14,306 bases of DNA from Rubrobacter sp. (GCA_016781635.1 JADDPY010000537.1:1-14306), one strand, 5' to 3'; positions 1 to 7,990 are shown, counted from the first letter of the stretch. Notes: generated from the sequence alone by a model not told the origin. Numbers and translations are program-made.

Positions 1-172
1 CTCCACCTTCCTGGGGCGCCGCCGGCTCGGCGGGCTCGGCCTTCTTCTCGGGCTCCTTCGGGGCGGCAGGGGCGTTCGCCGAGTCCGGCGCCCCGCCGCA
101 CGACGCCACGAACGCCATCAGCGCTACCGCCGCAAGCACCAATATCATTTTCCTGATAAACACGTCGGTCAT
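1..172 (-). CDS. Lipoprotein, N-terminal part (runs off left edge)
   Basis: Reading leftwards from the ATG at 172-170, the first 57 codons encode a basic start (MTDVFIRK), a hydrophobic stretch and then VASC at residues 22-25. That is a type II signal peptide with a lipobox, and Cys25 would be the lipidated residue. After it comes a low-complexity Ala/Pro/Glu/Lys linker, typical of the spacer tethering a surface lipoprotein domain. A purine-rich ribosome site (GGAGTGGAAGG) directly precedes the ATG. A second ATG at residue 9 would also leave a workable signal peptide. The functional domain lies outside the window, so the role is unknown. The gene diverges from the C39-like gene on its right. 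Confidence 0.75.
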   Translation of the reverse strand, partial: MTDVFIRKMILVLAAVALMAFVASCGGAPDSANAPAAPKEPEKKAEPAEPAAPQEGG

Positions 173-498
173 CCTTCCACTCCTCTGTTATCTCGGAACG
201 ACGGCCACCATGCAACGGTCGCTGGGGCCGCTAGGTTTCATGACGCATACTGTAGCAAAGTTTTTCCAAATACATCATCCGGGTGACTGATCCTTGCCAA
301 CCGTAAGTAGTAGTCTGGATTCTAGCCGCGCCTGCAACAGGTTATCACGGTATGCTCTGCAAGCCTGCGAGGAGTCGCAGATGGCGGAGATCGAGGAGAA
401 GGCGCTGCTGGACCCGTTAGCTACAAGAGAAGCGTCCGTATAATTATTCTCCAGGTAAAGTACGCTACGGAACTCTAGGGGGAGAATTTCCCCAAGCA
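173..498. other. Intergenic region between divergent genes
   Basis: This 326-base stretch is noticeably richer in A and T than the flanking genes and holds no convincing gene. A 20-codon reading frame at 381-443 starts with ATG a few bases after GGAG, but it shows no recognisable protein and overlaps the promoter hexamer below. The left half should carry the promoter of the leftward lipoprotein gene, but I could not find a well-spaced pair of hexamers there. Confidence 0.5.
417..444 (+). promoter_or_regulatory. Probable sigma-70-type promoter of the C39-like gene
   Basis: A perfect -10 hexamer TATAAT lies at 439-444. A poor -35 candidate (TTAGCT, 417-422) sits 16 bases upstream of it. A transcript from here would start near 451 and have a leader of about 48 bases before the GTG at 499. 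The hexamer stands out in such GC-rich DNA, but the weak -35 keeps this a prediction. Confidence 0.45.
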
Positions 499-1632
499 GT
501 GTCCCTAGCCGCAGAAGAGGCCCGAACGACGGACAGATCCTACATAGACCTTCGAAAGCACGAGGGGCCGGTCGGCCTCTTGGAGCCCCGAGCCACGACG
601 GGTGCTTCCACTACCCGCCCGTACATCGACTCCTTCGCCTCCCCCGTCCACGAGACCCCGTTCCCGTTCGACACGCTGGTCCCCTCCTGGAACGCGATGA
701 CGCCCCCCGGGACCTGGATCCGTCTGAGGTTTATGGTCCGGTCGGACGGACGCTGGAGCCCTTCGCTGGACCTGGGCGTATGGGCGAGCGGCGCCACGGA
801 TGTGCGGCGATGCAGTGCGAGCGGCGCTGATGCGGCAGATCGGGACACCTGGAGGGTCGAAACCGATACCGTCCGGAGCGGGAGCGCGGAGATCTACGCC
901 GACGCCTACCGCTACGACCTCGACCTCATTTCCATGGACCCGGCCCTTTCGCCGATCGTGAGTGAAGTCTCGGTCGTGGTCTCCGACTCCTCGCGACACG
1001 GCGAGGACCCGCGGCGCTCCGAACCTGCCGGTGGGACACGCGGCAAGAACCTATCCGTCCCGTCTCGCTCGCAGATGGTCTTCCAGGAGGGTGGGGAGGC
1101 GTGGTGCAGCCCGACCTCTCTCTCCATGGTCATGGCGTACTGGGGGAGGCAATCCAGCGATTCGGACCTCGACCGCTCAGTTCCAGAGGTAGCAGGCGGG
1201 GTATACGATCACGCTTACGCGGGATGGGGCAACTGGCCCTTCAACACTGCCTACGCCGCGGCACACGGTCTCGAAGCCCGGGTGGGGCGCTTCGCCTCCC
1301 TCACCGAGGCCGAGGACTGGGTGGCTGCAGGGGTGCCGCTGGTTACGAGCGTGGCGTGGGACAACGGGGAGGCCGGGCAGGCGCTCGTGGGTGCGCCGCT
1401 GGCACGCAGCGACGGGCACCTGCTCGTGGTCCGGGGGTTCACCCCCTCGGGCGACGTAATCGTCAACGATCCGGCCGCACCGGAAGACGAGGAGGTCACG
1501 AGGGTCTACGATCGCGGCGGGTTCTCGCGCGCCTGGCTCCGCAACCGAGGCTCCTCCGGCGGCATCGTCTACCTCGTGCATCCGCCGGGCTGGCCCACGC
1601 CCCGGGCGTCTGTGTCCCACGGCAACCCGTAG
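499..1632 (+). CDS. C39-like (papain-fold) cysteine peptidase family protein, two domains
   Basis: This 377-residue protein has two parts. Residues about 45-165 are beta-rich, with the motif PFDTLVPSWNA and a pattern of Trp and Gly found in the N-terminal half of actinobacterial 'peptidase C39 family' proteins. Residues about 190-365 form a C39_2-type papain-like domain: Cys203 in AWCSPTSLSM, His307 in DGHLLVVRGF, and Asn323/Asp324 in VIVNDPA. That is a complete Cys-His-Asp/Asn set, so a hydrolase is likely; the substrate is unknown. The GTG at 499 is the only usual start codon after an in-frame stop at 418-420, with a GGGGGAGAA ribosome site rather far upstream (478-486). Relatives usually carry a secretion signal, and I see none here, so the protein may be cytoplasmic or exported some other way. 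It precedes the MurJ gene by 66 bases. Confidence 0.8.
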   Translation: MSLAAEEARTTDRSYIDLRKHEGPVGLLEPRATTGASTTRPYIDSFASPVHETPFPFDTLVPSWNAMTPPGTWIRLRFMVRSDGRWSPSLDLGVWASGATDVRRCSASGADAADRDTWRVETDTVRSGSAEIYADAYRYDLDLISMDPALSPIVSEVSVVVSDSSRHGEDPRRSEPAGGTRGKNLSVPSRSQMVFQEGGEAWCSPTSLSMVMAYWGRQSSDSDLDRSVPEVAGGVYDHAYAGWGNWPFNTAYAAAHGLEARVGRFASLTEAEDWVAAGVPLVTSVAWDNGEAGQALVGAPLARSDGHLLVVRGFTPSGDVIVNDPAAPEDEEVTRVYDRGGFSRAWLRNRGSSGGIVYLVHPPGWPTPRASVSHGNP

Positions 1633-1698
1633 GTCGGCATCGTTCCTATACCCTCGTGCGGATTGCTAGTTGGGGATTTCCTCTAGTACCATCGCTCC

Positions 1699-3276
1699 AT
1701 GACAGGCATCCTGAGAGCCGTGCTCTCTATCTCGGCGGCGACCATCCTTTCGCGGGTAACGGGATACGGACGGACGATGGTGCAAGCAGCCGTCCTCGGG
1801 ACCGCCATCGTGGCCGATGCTTACGCTTACGCCGTCTTGTTGCCGACGCTCATCTACGAGCTCTTTCTGGGCGGCATCCTGTACTCCATCTTCATACCGG
1901 TACTCGTCGACCGCATCACCAAACATGGCGAGGACGACGCGCGTCGCCTCACCGAGGCCCTGTTCACCTTCATACTTCCGCTAACTGCCGTGGCGGCGCT
2001 CCTGGGCATCGTCTTCGCCGAGCCGTTGGTGAGCGTAGCCTCCGACTGGGGTGCGACGCGCGAGGTCTCGCAGGCGCAGGCGCGGGAGACCTCGGAGCTT
2101 GCGGTGTTCTTTTTCAGGATCTTCGCCCTGCAAATGCTCTTCTACGGCGTCACCACCATAGCCACCGGGGTGCTGCAAGCCCACCGCCGCTTCTTTCTGC
2201 CCACCTTCGCTCCCGTGCTGAACAACCTAATCATCATAGTCTCGTTCGGTGCCTACGCGGCCCTCCGTGAGACCAATCCGACGACTGCCTTGTACGTCCT
2301 CGCCGGGGGCGTGTCGGTGGGGGTCGCGGTCATGGCCCTGGCGCTCGTGCCGACCATGCTGGCCCTGGGCTATAAACCGCGCCCCCGGCTCCGGCACCCG
2401 GCCCTTCTCCCCACGGCGAAGCTCGCCGGGCCGATGGTCGTGCTCGTAGCGGCCTCCGTGGGGTTCCAGTTTTTCGGGGCCTACCTCGCCTCCGGGTTCG
2501 GGGCCGTCGCCGAGCTCGGCTACGCGTTTACGATCTTCTCGCTGCCCTACGGGGTGTTCGTGGTCGCCATCGCCACGGCGCTGATGCCCGAGCTCTCCGA
2601 GAAGCACTCCAGGGGCGACGCCGAGGGCTACCGCGAAACCTTCTCTTTCGGCCTACGGACGTTGAGCTTCGTCGTGGTGCCGTCCGCCGTAGGCATGGCC
2701 GCGCTAGCCCACCCCATGGTCGGCCTGCTCTACGAGCGCGGGGAGTTCCGACCCGAGGCCACCGCGACCGTCGCGAACCTTCTCGTCGCCTACGCGGTAG
2801 GTCTGCTCGGCTACTCGGCATACTTCTACCTCGTGCGGGCGTTCTACTCGCGGCAGAACACGAGCACCCCAGCCATTCTGAACGTCGCCATCTTCGTGCT
2901 GTACGTCGCCCTCGCCTACGGGCTCTCGCTTCTGTGGGAGGCGCAGGGCATCGTGCTAGCGCTCTCGGCGGCCTACGCCGCGTTAGCCCTCGTAGCGCTG
3001 GTCGCGACGAGCAGGGAGATCAAAGGCCTCGGCGGCCGGCGCTTGCTCTCCTCGTTCGCCAAGATGCTCGTCGCGGGCGCCGCGATGTACGCCGTCGCGT
3101 GGGGCGGAACGGCGCTTCTGGGGACGGGCTCTGGTGCCCTGGACCGCGCCGTCATCCTTGCCGTAGTCGGCGGCACCTCGCTCGCCGCGTACCTCGCAGT
3201 GGCCTACGCCCTCAAAGCCGAAGAGTTGAGCCCTGCCGTAGCGCTCTTCAAGCGTCGCTTCATCCGGGGATCGTAG
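1699..3276 (+). CDS. murJ: MurJ/MviN-type lipid II flippase
   Basis: The 525-residue protein is hydrophobic throughout, with about 14 predicted membrane segments, the usual length and topology for MurJ of the MOP flippase superfamily. The N-terminus carries the family signature: ILSRVTGYGR (Arg19 and Arg25), then an Asp-Ala-Tyr at 40-42 and ELFLGGILYSIFIPV where MurJ has LFAEGAFSSAFVPV. MurJ moves lipid-linked peptidoglycan precursor across the membrane. There is no C-terminal pseudokinase or sugar-binding extension like that of mycobacterial MviN. The ATG has no obvious ribosome site; TTGCTA (1663-1668) and TAGTAC (1684-1689), 15 bases apart, would start a nearly leaderless message, which is a weak possibility. 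Family membership is clear, but a MurJ-like flippase for another lipid-linked glycan cannot be excluded, especially with the acyl-transfer locus nearby. Confidence 0.88.
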   Translation: MTGILRAVLSISAATILSRVTGYGRTMVQAAVLGTAIVADAYAYAVLLPTLIYELFLGGILYSIFIPVLVDRITKHGEDDARRLTEALFTFILPLTAVAALLGIVFAEPLVSVASDWGATREVSQAQARETSELAVFFFRIFALQMLFYGVTTIATGVLQAHRRFFLPTFAPVLNNLIIIVSFGAYAALRETNPTTALYVLAGGVSVGVAVMALALVPTMLALGYKPRPRLRHPALLPTAKLAGPMVVLVAASVGFQFFGAYLASGFGAVAELGYAFTIFSLPYGVFVVAIATALMPELSEKHSRGDAEGYRETFSFGLRTLSFVVVPSAVGMAALAHPMVGLLYERGEFRPEATATVANLLVAYAVGLLGYSAYFYLVRAFYSRQNTSTPAILNVAIFVLYVALAYGLSLLWEAQGIVLALSAAYAALALVALVATSREIKGLGGRRLLSSFAKMLVAGAAMYAVAWGGTALLGTGSGALDRAVILAVVGGTSLAAYLAVAYALKAEELSPAVALFKRRFIRGS

Positions 3277-3420
3277 CCGCCGCTTCGGGAGAAGCAGTGG
3301 GTCCGTACCGACTCTCAGCTACCGGCTTTCGACCATCAGGGGGAGTAGAGGGACGAACACCGACCACAGTGACCCGAGAAACCCTTTCGAGCCGGACGCT
3401 GAGTGTGCTGGACGGCTAAA

Positions 3421-4959
3421 TTACTTGTGGCTCTGAGCCTTCCAGGCGGCCGCGGATACGTCCTTGATAAGCTCCTTGCCGACCTCCACGTCGTCCGGGC
3501 CATGCTTCGAGAAGATCGCGGCGACGTACGGCCGCTCGCCCTCCTGGACGACGCCGGCATCGTCGTAGACCTTGTAGAGCCAGCCGGTCTTGTTCGCGGC
3601 ATAGACGTCGTCGGGGAGGCCCGCTTCCAACCAGCGGTCCGTTACGTTCTGGTACATGAGGTAGAGCATGTCTTTACAGCTCACGTCGCTTGCGGCTTTC
3701 CCGGTGGCTATCCCCGAAAGGATCGTCGCCATGTCGCGGGGGGTGGTCTGGTTGTCGAGGCCGGTCACGATGGCCCGCTCGCTCGTGATCTTGTTGCGGA
3801 GCACGGTGTTCTCGGCCCCGAGGTCCTTCGCCACCTCGTTGACGTGCTCCGCCCCGCCGACCTTGCGGACGAGGGCGTTGGTCGCCACGTTGTCGCTCTG
3901 CGTCATCATCATGTACAGGTAGTCCTCGACGGTGTGGGCGATCCCGGCCTCCTCCCACTGAAGCCAGCCCGCGCCCGCGGCCCAGTCACCTTCCTCCGTC
4001 TCGAAAGAGTCGCTCAGGGCAAGTTCGCCCTCGTCGATTTTGCGGTAGACGGCGACCATGACCGGAACCTTCATAACGGAGGCCCCGAAGAACGGCTCGT
4101 CCGCGCGCACCCCGTACCCGATGCCCCCTTTAGGGTCCACGACGTAAGCGCCTGCGATGCCGGCGTGATCCTTCTCGTATCCCTCGACCGCCCGGCGGAT
4201 GGGCTCGAGCCCCTCGTCGACCCTTTTGCCCTCGTCCCCGTCCACGCCCTCGGTGACGGGATTCGGCGGGGAGAAGACGGCGGGCTCGACCTCTGGGAGC
4301 TTCCCCGGCTTTACGGGGTTCACGAGCAGCCCTTCCGCACCCCCTTCGAGGGCCAGGTTCTCCGGGTAGACGGACTTCACGAGGTCCTCGGGCACCCCGG
4401 CGAGCAAGACGTTCTCGTTATCCGGGTACTCGGGCTCGTCGGCCCGGATGGACTGCTCGACCGTCCACTTCCCGTCGTCGCCCCGCTTGGTGAAGAGGAA
4501 GTAGGTCCCCTCCTCGCCCGGGCAATCCACGCGCACCGAGGCCCACGCCGGGTCCTTCGTGCTCTTATAGACGCCCTCTATGTCCTCCGGCTTCATGCCG
4601 GGTATCTCGGAGGCCACGACCCGGTAGGCCGCCGCCTCCGGCGAGGCCTCCTTCTGCTCGGAGACGGGCACCCGTACGGGAGCCTCCTCCTCGGGCGCGA
4701 GCTTTGCTTCCCCCCTGTCTGCCGGACCCGCGACCGCCGCTTGCGACGGCGTCCCGTCGGGGCGCGACCCGGAAAGTTTCTCACCTATGTTCGGGGAGTC
4801 GCCGGGGGAGGAGAAGAGGACGAAGGCGGCGCACGCGACGGCGACGAGAACCACCGCGGGTATGCCGTAGCGGCGCCAAGGGCTGCGGCGCTGCTTCATG
4901 CTGAACTGCCGGGCGCGCCTCATCGCTCGCCCCCTTCGCCATCGAGGCCTGGGAAGCAA
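3421..4959 (-). CDS. Membrane-anchored serine hydrolase, class A beta-lactamase fold
   Basis: This 512-residue protein has a short basic N-terminus, one membrane segment (about 31-49), an Ala/Pro/Glu-rich linker, a domain of unclear identity at about 105-220, and a beta-lactamase2/class A-like domain at about 260-510. The catalytic motifs are present: Ser294-x-x-Lys297 (GASVMKVPV), Ser355-Asp356-Asn357 (TQSDNVATNAL) and Lys457-Thr-Gly (NKTGW). The class A general base Glu166 is not evident: aligning on the TTPRDM segment puts Lys at that place, with a Glu at 394 nearby. It is therefore more likely a peptidase or transpeptidase-like envelope enzyme than a resistance beta-lactamase. I chose the TTG at 4959 because GGGAGGGAGGAAGA lies just before it and it sits 24 bases after the VanW stop. 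ATG codons at 4923 and 4899 are alternatives. It is the second gene of a two-gene operon with VanW. Confidence 0.85.
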   Translation of the reverse strand: MLPRPRWRRGRAMRRARQFSMKQRRSPWRRYGIPAVVLVAVACAAFVLFSSPGDSPNIGEKLSGSRPDGTPSQAAVAGPADRGEAKLAPEEEAPVRVPVSEQKEASPEAAAYRVVASEIPGMKPEDIEGVYKSTKDPAWASVRVDCPGEEGTYFLFTKRGDDGKWTVEQSIRADEPEYPDNENVLLAGVPEDLVKSVYPENLALEGGAEGLLVNPVKPGKLPEVEPAVFSPPNPVTEGVDGDEGKRVDEGLEPIRRAVEGYEKDHAGIAGAYVVDPKGGIGYGVRADEPFFGASVMKVPVMVAVYRKIDEGELALSDSFETEEGDWAAGAGWLQWEEAGIAHTVEDYLYMMMTQSDNVATNALVRKVGGAEHVNEVAKDLGAENTVLRNKITSERAIVTGLDNQTTPRDMATILSGIATGKAASDVSCKDMLYLMYQNVTDRWLEAGLPDDVYAANKTGWLYKVYDDAGVVQEGERPYVAAIFSKHGPDDVEVGKELIKDVSAAAWKAQSHK

Positions 4960-4983
4960 TCTTCCTCCCTCCCGGGCACCATG

Positions 4984-6402
4984 CTAATCGGCCCAGCCGG
5001 TGGTGTTGGTCGGGTCGAGCCAGCCGGAGGTGCGGGGCTCGCTTGTCTCGTGCTTCATATCCTCGGGGACGGGCGGGTTGAAGCTGTAGATGCTCTCGCC
5101 GATGACCCCGTCGGAGATGACCTCACCGTTCTCGCCCGTCACCTTCTTGTAGGTGACCCATTTAATCCCCTCGGTGGGGCTCTGCTTGACCTTCTCGGCG
5201 CTCAAGACGACCTTGCGGCCGGTCGGCTCCTGCCCGAGAATCTGGGCGGTCAGGAAGCCGTCCTCGTCCACAAACTCTCGCACGAGGATGTTGCCGTCGG
5301 TGGTGTTCTTGAACTTCATGTCCAGGGGCTGCCAGTCACCGAACCACACCGTGGCGTCGAACCCGGGGGTGATGTACGGAAGCTCGGCGTAGTGCTGGTG
5401 GCGTTCGGTGATCTCGAGCCCGGCGTAGTTTGCCGCCATAAACAGGGTCGAGGAGACCTGGCAGAGTCCGCCGCCCTCCTCCGAGGAGACGCCACCCTCC
5501 GAGAAAACCTTGGCCTCCTCATAATCCAGGCTTCCGGCCTGCTCGGTGAAGGAGAACTCCTCCCCCGGCGCGAGCATGGTGCTGTCCACGGCCTCGGAGG
5601 CCATCTTGAGGTTCGCCTGGCGCCCCTCATCCGGGTCCCAGGCGTAGTCGGTCTTGTACTCGCCGAGAAGCTCGGTCGGCGCGCTCGCCCGGGCCTCCTC
5701 GGTCGAGACCGCGGGCTCCTTGCGCTCCGCCGCGAGAGCGACTTCGCCGCTCAACCCCTTCAGCGAACCTTCCAGGTTGTCCAGGGTAGCGTCGACGTCG
5801 ACGGCGCGGCCGGGAGCGGCCTCCTCGACCTCGACCTCGCCGCTCTTGGTTACTACCGGGGCGGCATCCTTGGGCTCCGTGTTCAGCTCGCTCGCCACCC
5901 CCTCGATAGCCTCGCGGGCGGCGGCCTCGTCGTACGTCGCGGCGGCCGGCACGCCTACCCCGCCGCCGAGGTAGGAGCCGACAAAGTCGGAGAGGCGCTG
6001 GAAAGCGCCGCCCCGACGACCGACGGAGTAAGCCTCTTCTACCGCGGATCCAGCATCGACCTGAACCCCGAGCTCCTCGCCCGTGAAGGTCGCCGCGCCG
6101 TCTCCGACGTCGATCTCGCCAAGCTTCCCGGAGACGTGGCGGGTCAGGGCCTCGCCGGCCTCGGCCTTCGTCATGCCACCAAGGTCCACCTCGCCGGAAT
6201 GGACGCCACGGCGGATCGTCTCCCCGTTGACCATCGAATAATCCACGACGAGCCCCCCGACGAGGAGGGCGCCCGCCGCGATCACGATCGCAACCAGGCG
6301 TCGACGCCTCCAGGCGGCGCGCTGCTCCTTGTTACTCGTCGCGTGCTCCCGACGATGTTTGCGGGGCCCTAAAGGCCCTGTCGTCTCGTTCAATTCTTTC
6401 AA
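4984..6402 (-). CDS. VanW family protein with peptidoglycan-binding-like domain
   Basis: Read from the TTG at 6402 the protein has 472 residues: a basic cytoplasmic tail, one membrane segment (about 36-53), a PG_binding_4-like domain (about 95-200), and a VanW domain (about 245-400) with APGEEFSFTE, GGGLCQVSSTL, HYAELPYITPG and DATVWFGD. The Cys in GGGLCQVSS is at about 314. VanW occurs in vancomycin-resistance clusters and widely in Gram-positive envelope genes; its activity is not established. The frame stays open to an ATG at 6561 (525 residues). I prefer 6402 because GGAGGGG sits seven bases before that TTG, the extra 159 bases are lower in GC, and they contain a promoter-like pair. The serine hydrolase gene follows after 24 bases, so the two are probably cotranscribed. 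The C-terminal tail (TSGWLDPTNTTGWAD) is not recognised. Confidence 0.85.
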   Translation of the reverse strand: MKELNETTGPLGPRKHRREHATSNKEQRAAWRRRRLVAIVIAAGALLVGGLVVDYSMVNGETIRRGVHSGEVDLGGMTKAEAGEALTRHVSGKLGEIDVGDGAATFTGEELGVQVDAGSAVEEAYSVGRRGGAFQRLSDFVGSYLGGGVGVPAAATYDEAAAREAIEGVASELNTEPKDAAPVVTKSGEVEVEEAAPGRAVDVDATLDNLEGSLKGLSGEVALAAERKEPAVSTEEARASAPTELLGEYKTDYAWDPDEGRQANLKMASEAVDSTMLAPGEEFSFTEQAGSLDYEEAKVFSEGGVSSEEGGGLCQVSSTLFMAANYAGLEITERHQHYAELPYITPGFDATVWFGDWQPLDMKFKNTTDGNILVREFVDEDGFLTAQILGQEPTGRKVVLSAEKVKQSPTEGIKWVTYKKVTGENGEVISDGVIGESIYSFNPPVPEDMKHETSEPRTSGWLDPTNTTGWAD

Positions 6403-6409
6403 GAGTCCG

Positions 6410-6416
6410 CCCCTCC
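6410..6416 (-). promoter_or_regulatory. Ribosome binding site deciding the VanW start
   Basis: GGAGGGG on the minus strand lies seven bases upstream of the TTG at 6402. No comparable site precedes the alternative ATG at 6561. This is the main reason for choosing the shorter protein. Confidence 0.5.
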
Positions 6417-6469
6417 GCGGTATCAGTCGGCGATGCCTGCTCCGAGAAACCTGCAGACGACCAGATCCA

Positions 6470-6498
6470 ATTATGTATTCGAGAAGCCCAACCTTCAA
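6470..6498 (-). promoter_or_regulatory. Probable promoter of the VanW-serine hydrolase operon
   Basis: On the minus strand TTGAAG (6498-6493) and CATAAT (6475-6470) are separated by exactly 17 bases, a good sigma-70-type arrangement. Transcription would begin near 6463, about 60 bases before the TTG at 6402. The pair lies inside the longer reading frame starting at 6561, which argues that the longer start is not used. Confidence 0.5.
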
Positions 6499-6553
6499 GG
6501 CTCGAAGTAGATCGTATATCAGTCGAACGTCGATTTGGCGGCCCGGTTTTGGC

Positions 6554-6583
6554 TTGGACATTGCGGTATCGCTCCTTTACACT
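6554..6583 (+). promoter_or_regulatory. Candidate promoter of the GNAT-ACP-ligase-decarboxylase locus
   Basis: TTGGAC (6554-6559) and TACACT (6578-6583) are 18 bases apart. A start near 6590 would give a leader of about 150 bases before the GTG at 6742, and that leader contains the inverted repeat at 6653-6692. The match is moderate and rests on sequence similarity alone. Confidence 0.3.
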
Positions 6584-6652
6584 CTGAGCTTTGGATCTAA
6601 CCGCGAACGGATCGCAGACGGCGGGTCGCACGGAGGGCAGAGAGTTTTGCGC

Positions 6653-6692
6653 GTTTCAACCGGAGAACAAGCAGGAAAGAGGCCGGTGAAAC
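6653..6692 (+). repeat. Imperfect inverted repeat in the leader of the GNAT gene
   Basis: GTTTCAACCGG (6653-6663) pairs with CCGGTGAAAC (6683-6692), forming a 10-bp stem with one bulged A around a 19-base loop. It lies about 50 bases before the GNAT start. It could be an operator or a leader hairpin; there is no U-run to make it a terminator. Confidence 0.3.
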
Positions 6693-6741
6693 GGGCCAGA
6701 ACTGCGGGCCCCGAGGCCCCGAAGATGGTAGTCCTCCAGCC

Positions 6742-7941
6742 GTGAAGGCCATAGTCAGACCCATGGAGGAGACCGACCTCGCAGGGGTCAACAAGCTGCG
6801 GACCCTTATATATCCTCACTATCCCGAGGCCTACTACACCGACTGGCACGAGTCCGTGTGGAACTGGCTGGGGACCCACCCTGCTGCGGATCATATGCAC
6901 CGCTGGGTCGTCGCCGCGGGGGATGAGATCGTGGGCCATCTGGCCGCGACGCCGCAGTACTATAGGGTCAACGGCCACCGGGTCCTCGCCCACACGCCGG
7001 CCGACTACCAGGTCATGCCCCAGTACGGCTTTCAGGCCCTCTCCATCATGCGAAAGTTCTTCCGCACCGTCGAGAACTGCGTAGCCTGCGACATGGTACC
7101 GACCGTGATCGCCGTGGAGACCCGCCTCGGGGCGGTGGAGGCCGGGAAGATGCAGTACGCTGCCAAGCTCCTCGACGTCTCCCGCCTCCCCTCGCCGACC
7201 ATCGACGACGTGCGCGGCCTCTTCTCCCGAAATGGCGCGGGGGCACGCGGACCCTACAGGGGGTTCGAGGAGCCCGGGGCGAGTGCGGCGGTCATGGAGC
7301 AAGAGACCGCCCCGCCGCCCAAGCGCCCCCGCGCCCCGATCCCCGCCCCCGTCAAGGGCCTCCTGAATCGGGGGCTTGCGCTGGTGGACGAGGCCCTCGG
7401 AGGCGGGATGGATGATCGCGTCAAGGTATCGCGCCTAAGCGGCGCCTTCGACGCCTCGTTCGACGAGCTCTTCGAGGACATCGCCGCGGTCGTGCCCTGC
7501 ATACCGGAGAAGGACGCGGCGTTCCTCAACTGGCGTTACGGACCGAGCTCGCCCCAGCATCCTGTCACCGTCCTGGTGGCGAGGGAGGGCGTGAAGCTCC
7601 TCGGTTACGCCGTGTTGCGCGTCACCAGGGAGGGCGAGGACGGGTACATACTCGACCTGACGGCGAAACCGGGCCGCCACGACGCGGCGCGGGCGCTCTT
7701 GCGGGAGACCGTCCGGGAATTCAGGGAGCAGGGAGTCCACATCATCAGGTATCGCTTCTCTGACTCGCCAACCTCCGCTCGTGCAGCGGATTTATGGCGC
7801 CTGGGCTTCTTCCCGCGCAACGACCGGAGCAACACTTTGCTCGTCAAGTTGGCGGACAAAGGGCTCCACGAGACCGCTCGCGACATCGCCAACTGGTCGT
7901 ACGATGTCGGAGATGGCGAGGCTACTTTCTGGGTAAGGTAG
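6742..7941 (+). CDS. GNAT-family N-acyltransferase, two-lobed
   Basis: This 399-residue soluble protein begins with a typical GNAT first strand and helix (KAIVRPMEETDLAGVNKLR), followed by a first acyltransferase-like lobe to about residue 150. A Pro/Ala-rich linker lies at about 165-230. A second lobe at about 235-399 has FLNWRY (261-266), a core strand VKLLGYAVLRV and DGYILDLTA. The CoA-loop signature of a normal GNAT is degenerate in lobe one (VMPQYGFQAL). The GTG at 6742 is chosen because the next start, ATG at 6763, would cut into the first strand; the ribosome site is poor. The gene sits 49 bases before the ACP gene and points the same way. The likely role is transfer of an acyl group to an amine, perhaps taking it from the ACP rather than from CoA. 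Acceptor and donor are unproven. Confidence 0.75.
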   Translation: MKAIVRPMEETDLAGVNKLRTLIYPHYPEAYYTDWHESVWNWLGTHPAADHMHRWVVAAGDEIVGHLAATPQYYRVNGHRVLAHTPADYQVMPQYGFQALSIMRKFFRTVENCVACDMVPTVIAVETRLGAVEAGKMQYAAKLLDVSRLPSPTIDDVRGLFSRNGAGARGPYRGFEEPGASAAVMEQETAPPPKRPRAPIPAPVKGLLNRGLALVDEALGGGMDDRVKVSRLSGAFDASFDELFEDIAAVVPCIPEKDAAFLNWRYGPSSPQHPVTVLVAREGVKLLGYAVLRVTREGEDGYILDLTAKPGRHDAARALLRETVREFREQGVHIIRYRFSDSPTSARAADLWRLGFFPRNDRSNTLLVKLADKGLHETARDIANWSYDVGDGEATFWVR

Positions 7942-7958
7942 TACGGTGTCGTTTCGTG

Positions 7959-7968
7959 TTACCGGTAA
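7959..7968. repeat. Short palindrome upstream of the ACP gene
   Basis: TTACCGGTAA is a perfect 10-base palindrome in the 49-base gap between the GNAT and ACP genes, about 22 bases before the ACP start. It could be part of an operator or a chance match. Confidence 0.2.
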
Positions 7969-7990
7969 GATGAAATAAGGAGGCAACACC

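Noticed and set aside
381..443. 20-codon ORF after a GGAG site upstream of the C39-like gene
   Set aside because: Too short, no recognised product, and its end overlaps the TATAAT promoter element.
1101..2270. Plus-strand open frame of 389 codons spanning the C39-like and MurJ genes
   Set aside because: Arg- and Gly-rich translation in a second frame of two well-supported genes, crossing their junction.
3277..3420. Terminator between the convergent MurJ and serine hydrolase genes
   Set aside because: Only a 5-bp stem (GCTTC/GAAGC, 3282-3295) and other short matches were found, none followed by a U-run on either strand.
3403..6372. Plus-strand open frame of 989 codons opposite the VanW and serine hydrolase genes
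   Set aside because: It lies antisense to two genes with clear family motifs, runs across their boundary, and its translation is Gly/Leu/Val/Arg-rich with no recognisable domain. It is a shadow produced by GC-rich codon bias.
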